Source of the DNA: Flavobacterium ginsengisoli
GTDB taxonomy: Bacteria; Bacteroidota; Bacteroidia; Flavobacteriales; Flavobacteriaceae
NCBI RefSeq assembly: GCF_029625315.1
Contig: NZ_CP121110.1
Span: forward strand, 5,314,501 to 5,378,500
Length of the DNA: 64,000 nt
Direction of reading: 5' to 3'
The notes under the pieces: generated by a model
The model's database searches: none
Told to the model about the DNA's origin: nothing
Seen by the model: the letters and a program-made list of their open reading frames with translations, nothing else
Program-made: the position numbers and the translations under genes
Part shown: positions 28,849 through 37,956 of the stretch, piece by piece
Numbering within the stretch: position 1 is the stretch's first letter
Layout of the letters: each line of letters opens with the position of its first letter

Positions 28849-29373
28849 ATGGAAATAGTAAACGAAAACGTCAAAGTTTATCAGTCATCAAAAAAAGATC
28901 AATTTATATTTTTTGCAATTGTTGCATTGCTAATAATTTTATTTTCTGCTTTTAGCGGTTCGATATTAGCAGTGGTCTTTTGGTTTGTATTTTTTTTGCT
29001 TTGTGGTACATTAGCATTTGTTGCTTCAGTAAATTTGAAATTTACAATAGATTCTGAAAAAGAAGTAATTACTGTTGAAAAAATAAATTTTCTAGGAAAT
29101 GTAGTAGAAATAAAACAGTATCCATTGAATCGATATTATTTTGAAAGAAGATTTGTAAAGATGTATAAAAATCGAAAAAAAGATTGTTTTTCGTTTAGTG
29201 ACAGTAGTTATGAAGGTGGAGAATTGTATTATAATAAAGAATTTTATACAGATGATTATATTATAGAAGGACTTCCGAAAAAGATGGTGCGAGTAATAGA
29301 AAACGATATTCAAAAAATGCAAGATAAAAAAGGTCAAGTTTTATCTATAAATTCAAAATTGATAAATAATTAA
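28849..29373 (+). CDS. Membrane protein of unknown function upstream of kdsB
   Basis: The 174-residue protein has a short cytoplasmic N terminus and two adjacent transmembrane helices (FIFFAIVALLIILFSAF and AVVFWFVFFLLCGTLAFVA). A soluble part follows whose strands (LKFTIDSEKEVITVEKI, then IKQYPLNRYYFERR) recall a PH-like or DUF304-type domain. I do not recognise a named family. It ends 3 bp before kdsB, so it is almost certainly co-transcribed and may have a link to the envelope. Confidence 0.7.
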   Translation: MEIVNENVKVYQSSKKDQFIFFAIVALLIILFSAFSGSILAVVFWFVFFLLCGTLAFVASVNLKFTIDSEKEVITVEKINFLGNVVEIKQYPLNRYYFERRFVKMYKNRKKDCFSFSDSSYEGGELYYNKEFYTDDYIIEGLPKKMVRVIENDIQKMQDKKGQVLSINSKLINN

Positions 29374-29376
29374 AAA

Positions 29377-30111
29377 ATGAAAATAATAGCTGTAATTCCG
29401 GCACGATATGCTTCAACTCGTTTTCCTGCTAAGTTAATGCAGGATTTGGGAGGTAAAACAGTAATCCTGAGAACTTATGAAGCAGCAGTTTCGACAAATT
29501 TGTTTGATGATGTTTTTGTCGTAACCGATTCTGATTTGATTTTTGACGAAATTGTTTCTAATGGCGGAAAAGCTATTATGAGCATAAAAGAACATGAATC
29601 TGGAAGCGATCGAATTGCAGAAGCCGTTGCGAATTTGGATGTTGATATTGTAGTGAATGTGCAAGGTGACGAGCCTTTTACAGAAGCGGGACCATTAGAA
29701 CAGGTTTTATCGGTTTTTAAAAATGATGCAGACAAAAAGATTGATTTGGCTTCGCTAATGCGTGAAATATCAGATGAAGAGGAAATCAATAATCCGAATA
29801 ATGTAAAAGTGGTGGTAGATCAATCACAGTTCGCCTTGTATTTTTCGCGTTCTGTAATTCCGTATCCAAGAGAGAAAAATGTTGGAGTGAGATACTTTCA
29901 GCATATCGGAATTTATGCTTTTAGAAAACAAGCTTTATTAGACTTTTACAGCCTCCCAATGAAATCTTTAGAAGCTTCTGAGAAGTTGGAGCAGTTAAGA
30001 TATTTAGAATTCGGAAAACGCATTAAAATGGTTGAAACAACGCATGTTGGAATTGGGATTGATACAGCAGAAGATTTGGAGAGAGCGAGAGCTATGCTGA
30101 AGGATCTTTAA
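29377..30111 (+). CDS. kdsB: 3-deoxy-manno-octulosonate cytidylyltransferase
   Basis: KdsB activates Kdo with CTP to CMP-Kdo for the inner core of lipopolysaccharide. The 244-residue length is normal. Visible motifs are the nucleotide-binding [15 protein letters not shown], the metal-binding [20 protein letters not shown], and the end region [12 protein letters not shown]. The gene lies 3 bp after a membrane protein gene and ends before a palindromic element and a terminator. Confidence 0.96.
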   Translation: MKIIAVIPARYASTRFPAKLMQDLGGKTVILRTYEAAVSTNLFDDVFVVTDSDLIFDEIVSNGGKAIMSIKEHESGSDRIAEAVANLDVDIVVNVQGDEPFTEAGPLEQVLSVFKNDADKKIDLASLMREISDEEEINNPNNVKVVVDQSQFALYFSRSVIPYPREKNVGVRYFQHIGIYAFRKQALLDFYSLPMKSLEASEKLEQLRYLEFGKRIKMVETTHVGIGIDTAEDLERARAMLKDL

Positions 30112-30140
30112 TTAATTTGAGTAACATTATCTACAATCTT

Positions 30141-30225
30141 GTCATTTCGACGAAGGAGAAATCTCTGTAAGTGGCTCGACAAAGATTGATTTGCATTGCG
30201 GAGATTTCTCCTTCGTCGAAATGAC
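30141..30225. repeat. Palindromic element with 25-bp perfect arms
   Basis: The arms 30141-30165 (gtcatttcgacgaaggagaa, then atctc) and 30201-30225 are perfect complements around a 35-base centre. This sequence type is widely dispersed between genes of flavobacteria and resembles REP or MITE-like palindromes. No protein is encoded. Confidence 0.85.
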
Positions 30226-30248
30226 AAAACTGTGTGTTTACTTTGGGT

Positions 30249-30282
30249 AAAAAAAACGCTCCAAAATCTTGGAGCGTTTTTA
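30249..30282. terminator. Bidirectional terminator
   Basis: The stem aacgctcca (30255-30263)/tggagcgtt (30270-30278) has A6 before it and T5 after it. It lies between convergent kdsB and the E1 gene. Confidence 0.88.
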
Positions 30283-30299
30283 GTATCTAAAATTCTTAA

Positions 30300-32717
30300 T
30301 TACTGGTATAAAGCTGGATATTTAGAAGGATTTACTTCGTGCATCATGTCGTAAACTTTTTCGTAAATATCTTCAGCTGAAGGTTTAGAGAAATAATCAC
30401 CATCAGTTCCGTATGCTGGTCTGTGTGCTTTTTGTCGCCAAAGTCTGTGGTTTACTGTCTAGGTGTTTATATGCATCTTGTTCTTCTAAGATCTGCTGTA
30501 AAATAAATGCTGAAGCTCCACCAGGAACATCTTCGTCAATTACTAATAGACGATTTGTTTTGGCGACACTTTTTACAATGTCCTTGCTAACATCAAATGG
30601 AAGTAAAGATTGAATATCAATAACTTCACATTCAATTCCTTTTTCTGCTAATTCATTAGCGAGCTTGCATAACCAATCTTAAAGTTGAACCGTAAGAAAC
30701 CAAAGTAATATCAGAACCCTCTCTTAAAGTTTCTACAACACCAATTGGTGTTTTAAATTCACCAAAGTTTAGCGGTGTTTTTTCTTTTAATCGGTATCCA
30801 TTTAAACATTCAATAACCAAAGCAGGTTCATCACATTCTAACAAAGTGTTATAAAAACCAGCTGCCTGTGTCATGTCTCTTGGAACCAAAACGTGGATTC
30901 CGCGAATTGCATTGATAATCATTCCCATAGGAGAACCAGAATGCCAGATTCCTTCCAAACGGTGACCACGAGTTCTAATGATTAATGGTGCCTTTTGTTT
31001 TCCAACCGTTCTATATTGTAAAGTAGCTAAATCGTCACTCATGATCTGAATAGCATACAGTAAATAATCTAAATACTGAATTTCAGCAATTGGGCGTAAA
31101 CCTCTTAAAGCCATTCCGATTCCTTGACCAATAATAGTCGCTTCACGAATTCCGACATCTGCAACACGAAGTTCTCCGTATTTTTCCTGCATGCCTTCTA
31201 AACCTTGATTTACGTCTCCAATGTTTCCTACATCTTCACCAAAAATTAAAGTTTCAGGATATTTTGCAAATAAAGCATCAAAGTTATCACGCAAAATCAT
31301 TCTTCCATCTAAATCTGGTTTTGCATTTTCTGCATATTTAGGAAGAACTTTTTCTACTGAAAATATATTTTGAGCAGATTCAGAATGCTGATTGTCTGCT
31401 GAATTTTTGTTGAGTTTCGTTTAGGAAATTTGTAATCCAATTAGATAAAAGAACTTTACTGTTTGGAACCTCAATAAAACGAAGAATCTTTCTAGCGTAA
31501 ACTAATAATTCCTTTTTTAAAGGTGCTTTAATCGCGGCTAATTCAGAAATTAATTTTTTGATTCTTTCTTTATGGTTGATGCTTGCTTCGGCAATTTGCT
31601 CCAATAAAGCTAAAAGATTCTTTTGTTCATCAATAATTGGATTAATGAAGTTGTTCCAAGCCTCTTTTTTAGCTTCTAAAACTTCTTTCTTTAATTGAAA
31701 ATCAAGTTCGGCCAATTCTTCTGGAGAAGCAATATTAATAGCAATCATCCACAAACGCATTTGGCGAATACAGTCAAAATCTCTTTCCCAAGCCAATCTT
31801 TCTGCACTTTTGTAACGTTCATGAGAACCAGAAGTAGAGTGGCCTTGAGGCTGTGTTAATTCGTTTACATGAATTAAAACAGGAATATGTTCTTCACGTG
31901 CAATTGCTCCAGCTCTTTCATATGTCGAAACTAGTTCAGCATAATCCCAACCTTTTACTCTAAAGATTTCGTAACCTTTAGAATCTTCATCGCGTTGGTA
32001 TCCTTTTAAAATTTCAGAAATATTTTCTTTTGTAGTCTGATGTTTAGCATGAACAGAAATTCCGTATTCATCATCCCAAACACTCATAACCATCGGAACC
32101 TGTAAAACTCCCGCAGCGTTTATCGTTTCAAAAAATAAACCTTCAGAAGTACTTGCGTTACCAATTGTTCCCCAAGCTACTTCATTTCCATTAACAGAAA
32201 ATTTATCTTTAATTGTGATTCCGTCAACCTCTCTGTATATTTTAGATGCTTGAGCCAAACCTAATAATCTAGGCATTTGCCCTGCTGTTGGCGATATGTC
32301 TGAACTCGAATTTTTTTGTTTAGTTAAGTCTTTCCAAGAACCGTCTTCGTTTAAACTATGCGTTACAAAGTGTCCGCCCATTTGTCTTCCCGCAGACATC
32401 GGATCGAAAGCTAAATCGGTATGACCGTATAGACCGGCAAAAAATTGTTTTGCATTTAGTTCACCGATAGCCATCATAAAAGTTTGGTCGCGGTAGTATC
32501 CAGAACGGAAATCTCCGTTTTTAAAAGCTTTTGCCATTGCTAGTTGCGGAACTTCTTTTCCGTCGCCAAAAATTCCAAATTTAGCCTTTCCTGTTAATAC
32601 TTCTTTTCGACCTAAAAGACTACATTCGCGGCTTGTTACAGCAATTGTATAGTCATTCAATACCTCAGTTTTGAAATCTTCAAATGTCAGTGTAGTATTG
32701 GTTTTTTCTTTTATCAT
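30300..32717 (-). CDS. Alpha/beta-fused 2-oxoacid dehydrogenase E1 component (frame broken at three places)
   Basis: The E1 of branched-chain-type 2-oxoacid dehydrogenase complexes decarboxylates the oxoacid with thiamine diphosphate. The alpha half (31380-32717) shows [14 protein letters not shown] and the ThDP motif [19 protein letters not shown]. The beta half shows [16 protein letters not shown] and [16 protein letters not shown]. Breaks are at 31394-31399 (GCAGAC; GCAGC gives KFSSNQHSE), 30659-30664 (GCGAGC; GCAGC gives VMQAANELAE) and about 30429-30440 (an extra A in AAAAA). The true end is [15 protein letters not shown] to PALYQ, stop at 30300. The restored protein has about 804 residues, normal for the fused form in Bacteroidota. 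Such genes were once labelled tungsten formylmethanofuran dehydrogenase. Confidence 0.9.
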
Positions 32718-32908
32718 AATCTTGTAGGGTCATGTTATTTATGTCGCGAAATTACTTAAAAACAATCAATAATCATAATTCTTTAAACTAAATATAATTT
32801 AATTATTTGTATTCAAATTCAAAAAACTACGTATTTTATTTATGTGATTTTTATATAAAATTTAATTTTATTGATAATTTCGCAAGTTTTTGTTTAAAAT
32901 TCATTTGA

Positions 32909-35737
32909 TTAAAACCATTTTCGAGTGAAAAGAGTAACTAATGTTTTTGGTGAGAAAGTGATTATAAATCGTATTTTTTCATTGTATTTAGGTTGTGATA
33001 TTTCCCATCCATTATTGGAGTAAACTGGAAAATAGAGTTCAAAATAGTCTGGAACCAAGTTTAAACGTACTCCTGAATCGTAAGCAAAGAACTCGCTTTG
33101 ATGCTTGTTTTTTAAGAAACCAATGTCTCCATACAGTTCTACCCAGTTCCATATGGCATAACTGGCATTTAAAGTCGTTATCCATTGATTGGCGTATGCC
33201 GGTTCTAATTGCGATTTGAAACCACCTTCGGCAATAACATACTGCTGGCTAAAAAATCCAGTGCTTTCAGATCTACCAAACAAATTATAGTCAAATAAAT
33301 AATCAGTTGGACGGTCTAATCCAAAACTAAAATAATCTGAATTTGTTGTGTTGTACAAGAAAGTTCCTGCATACAATCTTAAATTTAACTTTTTATTGTT
33401 TTCAAATAACCTTCTATATTCCACCTCTCCAGACATTTTTCCGAATCCGCTAGAAAGCTGCAAATCGGTCATAAAGCTAAAATGATTAATTAATTCTGTT
33501 TTAGTATTTCCATATCGGGCATTGAAAATAGAATAATTGGGTTGTGAGTTATCTGTTATATAAGCACTCTCTTCACGATTTACAATAACCTGACGTGCTA
33601 GAATGTATTGTTTTCGATTATCTCTAAAATCTTTTTCACGAATGCGAAACTGCACCATCGGATTTAACTTCAAATAAGTGGCATCTGGCGCGTAATGATA
33701 ATAATTTTGACTGATAGAATAACGAACATTATATAAAGTGCTGTTTCTGTAATTCTGATTCCATGAAAAAGCCGATGAACCAGAAATCGTACCCGCTTTA
33801 ATTGAATAAGCTGGGTTAATATCAAAATTAAAAGGTTTGTCTAAAATGGTCTTATTATGAAAACGAACTCCAGGCGTTATACCGTCATAATAGTTGTAAT
33901 TTAATGTTGGGATATATAAAATCTGATTGTAATCTGGGTCTTCTAAATCTTTTGAAAAATTAAATTTTAAAGGACGATTCAGCGAAACATGTTTTAAAGA
34001 TCTCCAGTTGTTTCTCTGATTGTATTCTGGAACTTCATTGTTATAATTAATTACAATTTTGTCTGCATTTTTTCGGCTAAGTTCATAAACAGAATCTTTT
34101 GTTTTAGGCTCAATCCACTCTTTAAAAACAACTTCTTTCTTTTTAATTCCGTAAATCGGAATAGGAGCATAGATTCCAGTTTTGTTTTTAATAGAAAACT
34201 TTATGCTGTCTGCCGTTCTCGAAACATGAGAAAATTTATAATCGATAATATCTCTTGAATCGATAATGGTTTTAAAGAACCAATCTATGTTTTTTGAGCT
34301 TTTTTGAGTTAAAATTTTTTCAAAATCATAACGATTAGACTGACCAAATTGATTCAAGTTATAGAATTCTTTGATGCTTTTTGGAACAATATCGTGATTA
34401 AGATAATCGTCTAGATAACTCAAACTTAAACCAGCGCGGTATTTACTGGCAATTTGTTCGTTAAACTTGATTAGCGTATTTTTTGGATCTCCCAATGGCT
34501 GATCCAAATTTTTACGAGCCATTAGCATATAGTAATAGCTGTATTGTTCATTAAAAGTTAGATTTGTAATATTATAACTTTTAAAGAGTTTCATGTCAGA
34601 CAGTTTTCCCAGCATTTTTTCATCACGATGATGTTCTTCCATATAATTCATCATGGTATAAATCTGTATGGCGTCATAAACCCAATTGTCTTTTCTTGGG
34701 TCTAAACGAAGACTATTCTTGAGATAATTATTTAAAAAAGTCTTTAAAAACTGAATTTCAAATATAAAATCGTCTTCAAACGGACTAATAAATGAAGGCA
34801 ACTGATTTAATCCGTAAAACGGATTTCTGTCATAATCGATCTGAGAAACCGTTATTTTTTCATTCGGATATTTGCCAATAACTTTTTCAGCGTAAGAAAC
34901 CACTCGGTTGATTATAATAGCTCTCTGAAATTCATCTATTTTTTTGTTTTTTAGATTAGTTTCTACAAGTAAAGAGCCATTATCATACGTTCTAAAGCTA
35001 TTTTGTTTTTCGATATAAAGGCTAAAATCGGTTCTGTTTCTTCCTGAAAAAGAGTAAATGCTATAGGTTTGATTGGTCGTGTCTTTTGAAATGGAATTTA
35101 AATCGGTAGTAATAGAATACTGGTTTGGAATTTTAATTTCGACCTCATAATCGCTCACTGCATTCGCGATATCATCTAGATTAAAATTGTTGTATTTTAC
35201 AAAAAGACCATTTTCAAAGCGAGCAGGGCTTAAGAACCAGTTTCTTAGTGCCATTCCGCCATTTTGATCAAAACCAAAACGAGTGAATTTATCGTTTGGT
35301 ATTTTTACAATGTAATTAAGGTGCAGATCAATTTTTTCGTTCGGAAGAAGTTTACGATCCAATTTGACAACAATATAATCAGGATTCTGAGCACTTCTTT
35401 CCCATTCTAGAGCCGAAAAATTAGTTTCAGTTAAATTGATTATTGTTGTTTTTCCTCTATCGACAGCTTTAGCTAAATGAAAACCTTTGTAAAATTCATC
35501 AGAAAAACGTTTTGCCAAAGGCGTGTTTTTGTCGGCGAAAGCATTGTTCCAGTCATTTAGAATAATCGTAGTTAGCGTATCATTTGTTGTATTATGATAT
35601 GTAATATCTTGCTTAACGTTCAGTGTTTTAAGCTCAAGATTCACTGCCACTTCCATCTTAGAGAGATGTTGCGCAGTTAGTTTTATCGAAAATGATAAAG
35701 CTAAAAAGAGGCAAATAATTTTATAAAGTGCTTTCAA
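32909..35737 (-). CDS. M1-peptidase-like protein fused to an outer-membrane barrel, catalytic site lost
   Basis: The 942-residue product has a signal peptide (ALYKIICLFLALSFSIKLTAQ). Residues 25-230 look like the beta-rich N domain of M1 aminopeptidases (LKTLNVKQDITYHNTTND, MALRNWFLSPARFENG). Residues 270-520 resemble the helical catalytic domain, but the zinc motif HEXXH is absent. The corresponding stretch reads EIQFLKTFLNNYLKNSL, with no histidines. From about residue 600 the sequence changes to alternating strands ending DYFELYFPVYSNNGWE and a terminal aromatic residue (FTRKWF), as in Omp85/BamA-type barrels. So it appears to be a non-enzymatic M1-like domain displayed on an outer-membrane barrel. 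Function is unknown. Similar flavobacterial proteins are labelled metalloprotease. Confidence 0.78.
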   Translation of the reverse strand: MKALYKIICLFLALSFSIKLTAQHLSKMEVAVNLELKTLNVKQDITYHNTTNDTLTTIILNDWNNAFADKNTPLAKRFSDEFYKGFHLAKAVDRGKTTIINLTETNFSALEWERSAQNPDYIVVKLDRKLLPNEKIDLHLNYIVKIPNDKFTRFGFDQNGGMALRNWFLSPARFENGLFVKYNNFNLDDIANAVSDYEVEIKIPNQYSITTDLNSISKDTTNQTYSIYSFSGRNRTDFSLYIEKQNSFRTYDNGSLLVETNLKNKKIDEFQRAIIINRVVSYAEKVIGKYPNEKITVSQIDYDRNPFYGLNQLPSFISPFEDDFIFEIQFLKTFLNNYLKNSLRLDPRKDNWVYDAIQIYTMMNYMEEHHRDEKMLGKLSDMKLFKSYNITNLTFNEQYSYYYMLMARKNLDQPLGDPKNTLIKFNEQIASKYRAGLSLSYLDDYLNHDIVPKSIKEFYNLNQFGQSNRYDFEKILTQKSSKNIDWFFKTIIDSRDIIDYKFSHVSRTADSIKFSIKNKTGIYAPIPIYGIKKKEVVFKEWIEPKTKDSVYELSRKNADKIVINYNNEVPEYNQRNNWRSLKHVSLNRPLKFNFSKDLEDPDYNQILYIPTLNYNYYDGITPGVRFHNKTILDKPFNFDINPAYSIKAGTISGSSAFSWNQNYRNSTLYNVRYSISQNYYHYAPDATYLKLNPMVQFRIREKDFRDNRKQYILARQVIVNREESAYITDNSQPNYSIFNARYGNTKTELINHFSFMTDLQLSSGFGKMSGEVEYRRLFENNKKLNLRLYAGTFLYNTTNSDYFSFGLDRPTDYLFDYNLFGRSESTGFFSQQYVIAEGGFKSQLEPAYANQWITTLNASYAIWNWVELYGDIGFLKNKHQSEFFAYDSGVRLNLVPDYFELYFPVYSNNGWEISQPKYNEKIRFIITFSPKTLVTLFTRKWF

Positions 35738-35816
35738 ATAATGGCTTAAAAATTATCAGATATACTTACGTTACGGACATATTGAAGTTACGGATTTTTG
35801 TAAAAATAGTATAAAA

Positions 35817-35845
35817 AAAGCTGTTTAAAAAAACAGCTTTCAATT
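35817..35845 (-). terminator. Terminator downstream of the LOG gene
   Basis: The stem aaagctgttt/aaacagcttt (35817-35826 and 35831-35840) has an A-run on its left that reads as a T-run on the minus strand, just upstream of the M1-like gene. Confidence 0.8.
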
Positions 35846-35868
35846 TTTGCGTATTTGCAGTATATTTT

Positions 35869-35939
35869 AACCATATAAGTGATATAAGTTCATTTAAAAA
35901 GATTGCTTTAAACGCTACGCTTATATCACTTATATGGTT
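35869..35939. repeat. Palindromic element with 20-bp perfect arms
   Basis: The arms aaccatataagtgatataag (35869-35888) and its complement (35920-35939) enclose 31 bases. It ends 6 bp before the stop of the LOG gene. It is another member of the dispersed palindromes in this window, unrelated in sequence to those at 26349 and 30141. Confidence 0.82.
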
Positions 35940-35945
35940 CGAAAA

Positions 35946-36675
35946 TTAGAAATTCGGACTTAAATCGTACTTTTTGTAGAATTTATCCAAAGCTTCAACA
36001 ACTTCGTCTTCTGTGTCTACAATTTTAAATAAATTTAAATCTTCTGGGCTTACTGTATGCATTTTTTCAACCAAAACAGTTTTAACCCATTCAATCAATC
36101 CAGACCAGAATTCAACTCCAACCAAAATGATCGGGAATTTTCCAATTTTTTTGGTTTGAATTAAAGTAATGGCTTCAAACATTTCGTCTAAAGTTCCAAA
36201 ACCTCCAGGCATAACCACAAAACCTTGCGAATATTTTACGAACATTACTTTTCTCACAAAGAAATAGTCGAAATTCAGATTTTTATCATGATCAATATAC
36301 GGGTTGAAATGCTTGCTCAAATGGAAGCTCAATATTTAAACCAACCGAAGTTCCACCACCTAAATGTGCACCTTTATTTCCAGCTTCCATAATTCCGGGA
36401 CCACCTCCTGTAATCACACCGTAACCTGCTTTACTGATTTTATAAGCAATTTTTTCTGCCAATTGATAGTATTTATCCTCTGGTTTTGTTCTCGCCGATC
36501 CAAAAATAGAAACACAAGGACCAATACGTCCCATTGCTTCGTAACCATTTACAAACTCAGACATAATCTTAAAAATTGCCCAGCTGTCATTGGTTTTTAT
36601 TTCATTCCACGTTCTTTGTTTCAAACGATCCTGAATTACTTTATCTTCATCATTATCAAAATCTTCTAATCTCAT
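35946..36675 (-). CDS. LOG family protein, TIGR00730 type (frame broken at 36313)
   Basis: The LOG fold (lysine-decarboxylase-like Rossmann) includes enzymes that release free cytokinin bases or hydrolyse nucleoside monophosphates. The two family motifs are present: GYGVITGGGPGIMEAGNKGA in the first fragment and VVMPGGFGTLDEMFEAIT (PGGxGTxxE) in the second. The break is GCTTGC on the plus strand (36311-36316). With GCTGC the junction reads ELPFEQHFNPYID and the protein has about 242 residues. The in vivo substrate in non-plant bacteria is unclear. Confidence 0.92.
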
Positions 36676-37066
36676 TTTAGGTATTTTAATTTATTATTAT
36701 GTTTTATGTGATCGGAAGAAGGAGCTATTTCCTGCTGTCCGCTATATCTTTTGTGGCGAACCCCGCCACAAAAGGATGCCGCTCCCATCAGGGCTAGGGC
36801 AGTTGGTTTCAAATAAAGATTTGGTTTAATTGAAACATGTTTTCTTTAAAAAAGCATGGATTTTTCAAAAAAAAGCGGACACTAAATTAACGCTTTTTTC
36901 TAGAATTGTTACAAAAAGCAGTAATTATAATCCAAAAGTAATGTTGTGATAATAATCAAATTTAGTTTTTTGATTCATTATCAGTTGATTGGATCAAATG
37001 ATTTTCTTAAATTATTATAAGAATCCACAAAACATATACAATAGCTTAATTGATTGACGTTGCAAT
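36676..37066. other. Intergenic region with a dispersed-type element
   Basis: About 36712-36805 holds a GC-richer block beginning ggagctatttcctgctgtcc. It contains a perfect 11-bp stem cttttgtggcg/cgccacaaaag (36748-36758 and 36764-36774) and ends atcagggctaggg. Blocks of this kind recur between flavobacterial genes and may be structured RNA or a repeat. Bases 36820-37066 are AT-rich with no gene or clear signal. Confidence 0.55.
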
Positions 37067-37933
37067 TTAATCTAGGTTTTCTTCTATTTTTTTTCCATTC
37101 TCATCCCATTGAGAAAATGTATTTTTGATAGCATCTCGGATAAAATAGATTTTTCCATTTTCGTAATATTGTTTGTGGTAAAGCTCTTTTCCGTTTTCGA
37201 CTTTGCTTTCAAATTTTAAAATTCCATTTCCGTAATAACTATAAAATTTGCCAACTGGAATTCCATTAAGAACCTCTTCAAAATGTGATATTTTACCATT
37301 CTTGAAATAGCAAATTATTTTTCCGTCGAATTTTTTATTTTCCTTGTATAATAGATTGTGTTTGTATTTTCCTGAAAATTTAATTCCTCCGTTTTCATCA
37401 TAATATTTAACGGAATATTCACCTTTTTTAATTGGGTCGAATTTTTCCTTTAAACTGCCGCTCTGATAGAAATAATAATGCGAGCCATTTTCGATAAATT
37501 TTAATTTTGGCTTACCATTTTTCCAATAAGTTGTTGATTCGTTTGTTGTATTATCAAATTGTTGTTTGAAATTTCCATTTTCATCATATTCAATGCTTTT
37601 TCCAATTTGATTTCCGTAATTGTACTCTCTTGTCCATTTAAGTTTGCCATTTTCATACCAATCAATGTATTTGTCGTGACACTGATGATTTTTTACAGGA
37701 CCAATTGATTTTTTCTTTCCAGACTCGTAAAACGATATATCGATATATTCAGTTGGCGTTGTAATTAATCGTAAAGATTTTATGTTATGATTTTTATAAA
37801 ATACCGTATCTATATTAGTAAAATTCGTAGGTTTGATTTCTAAACTTTCTATTTCTTTATCAATGACGTTTTTTTTATTGCAAGAGATCAATGTAGATAT
37901 AAGAAAGAAAATTAAAGCTATATTTTTTTTCAT
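37067..37933 (-). CDS. YwqK/MORN-2-repeat lipoprotein
   Basis: The 288-residue product has a lipoprotein signal (NIALIFFLISTLISC, Cys19). It then carries a chain of MORN-2-type repeats with the pattern YYENGKxKxxxxY, for example IDWYENGKLKWTREYNYGNQ, IEYDENGNFKQQF, YSYYGNGILKFESKVENGK and YYENGKIYFIRD. Databases often call this family a YwqK antitoxin, but no toxin gene adjoins it here and the lipoprotein anchor argues for an envelope role. It lies 23 bp downstream of uvrA on the same strand. Confidence 0.82.
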   Translation of the reverse strand: MKKNIALIFFLISTLISCNKKNVIDKEIESLEIKPTNFTNIDTVFYKNHNIKSLRLITTPTEYIDISFYESGKKKSIGPVKNHQCHDKYIDWYENGKLKWTREYNYGNQIGKSIEYDENGNFKQQFDNTTNESTTYWKNGKPKLKFIENGSHYYFYQSGSLKEKFDPIKKGEYSVKYYDENGGIKFSGKYKHNLLYKENKKFDGKIICYFKNGKISHFEEVLNGIPVGKFYSYYGNGILKFESKVENGKELYHKQYYENGKIYFIRDAIKNTFSQWDENGKKIEENLD

Positions 37934-37956
37934 ATTGATGTATTGGGGGCTAATTT

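Noticed and set aside
36364-36669. Plus-strand reading frame inside the LOG gene
   Set aside because: Antisense shadow of a conserved gene on the minus strand.
37067-37933. YwqK-type antitoxin of a toxin pair
   Set aside because: The product has a lipoprotein signal and no toxin gene is adjacent. Only the MORN-2 repeats support the database name.
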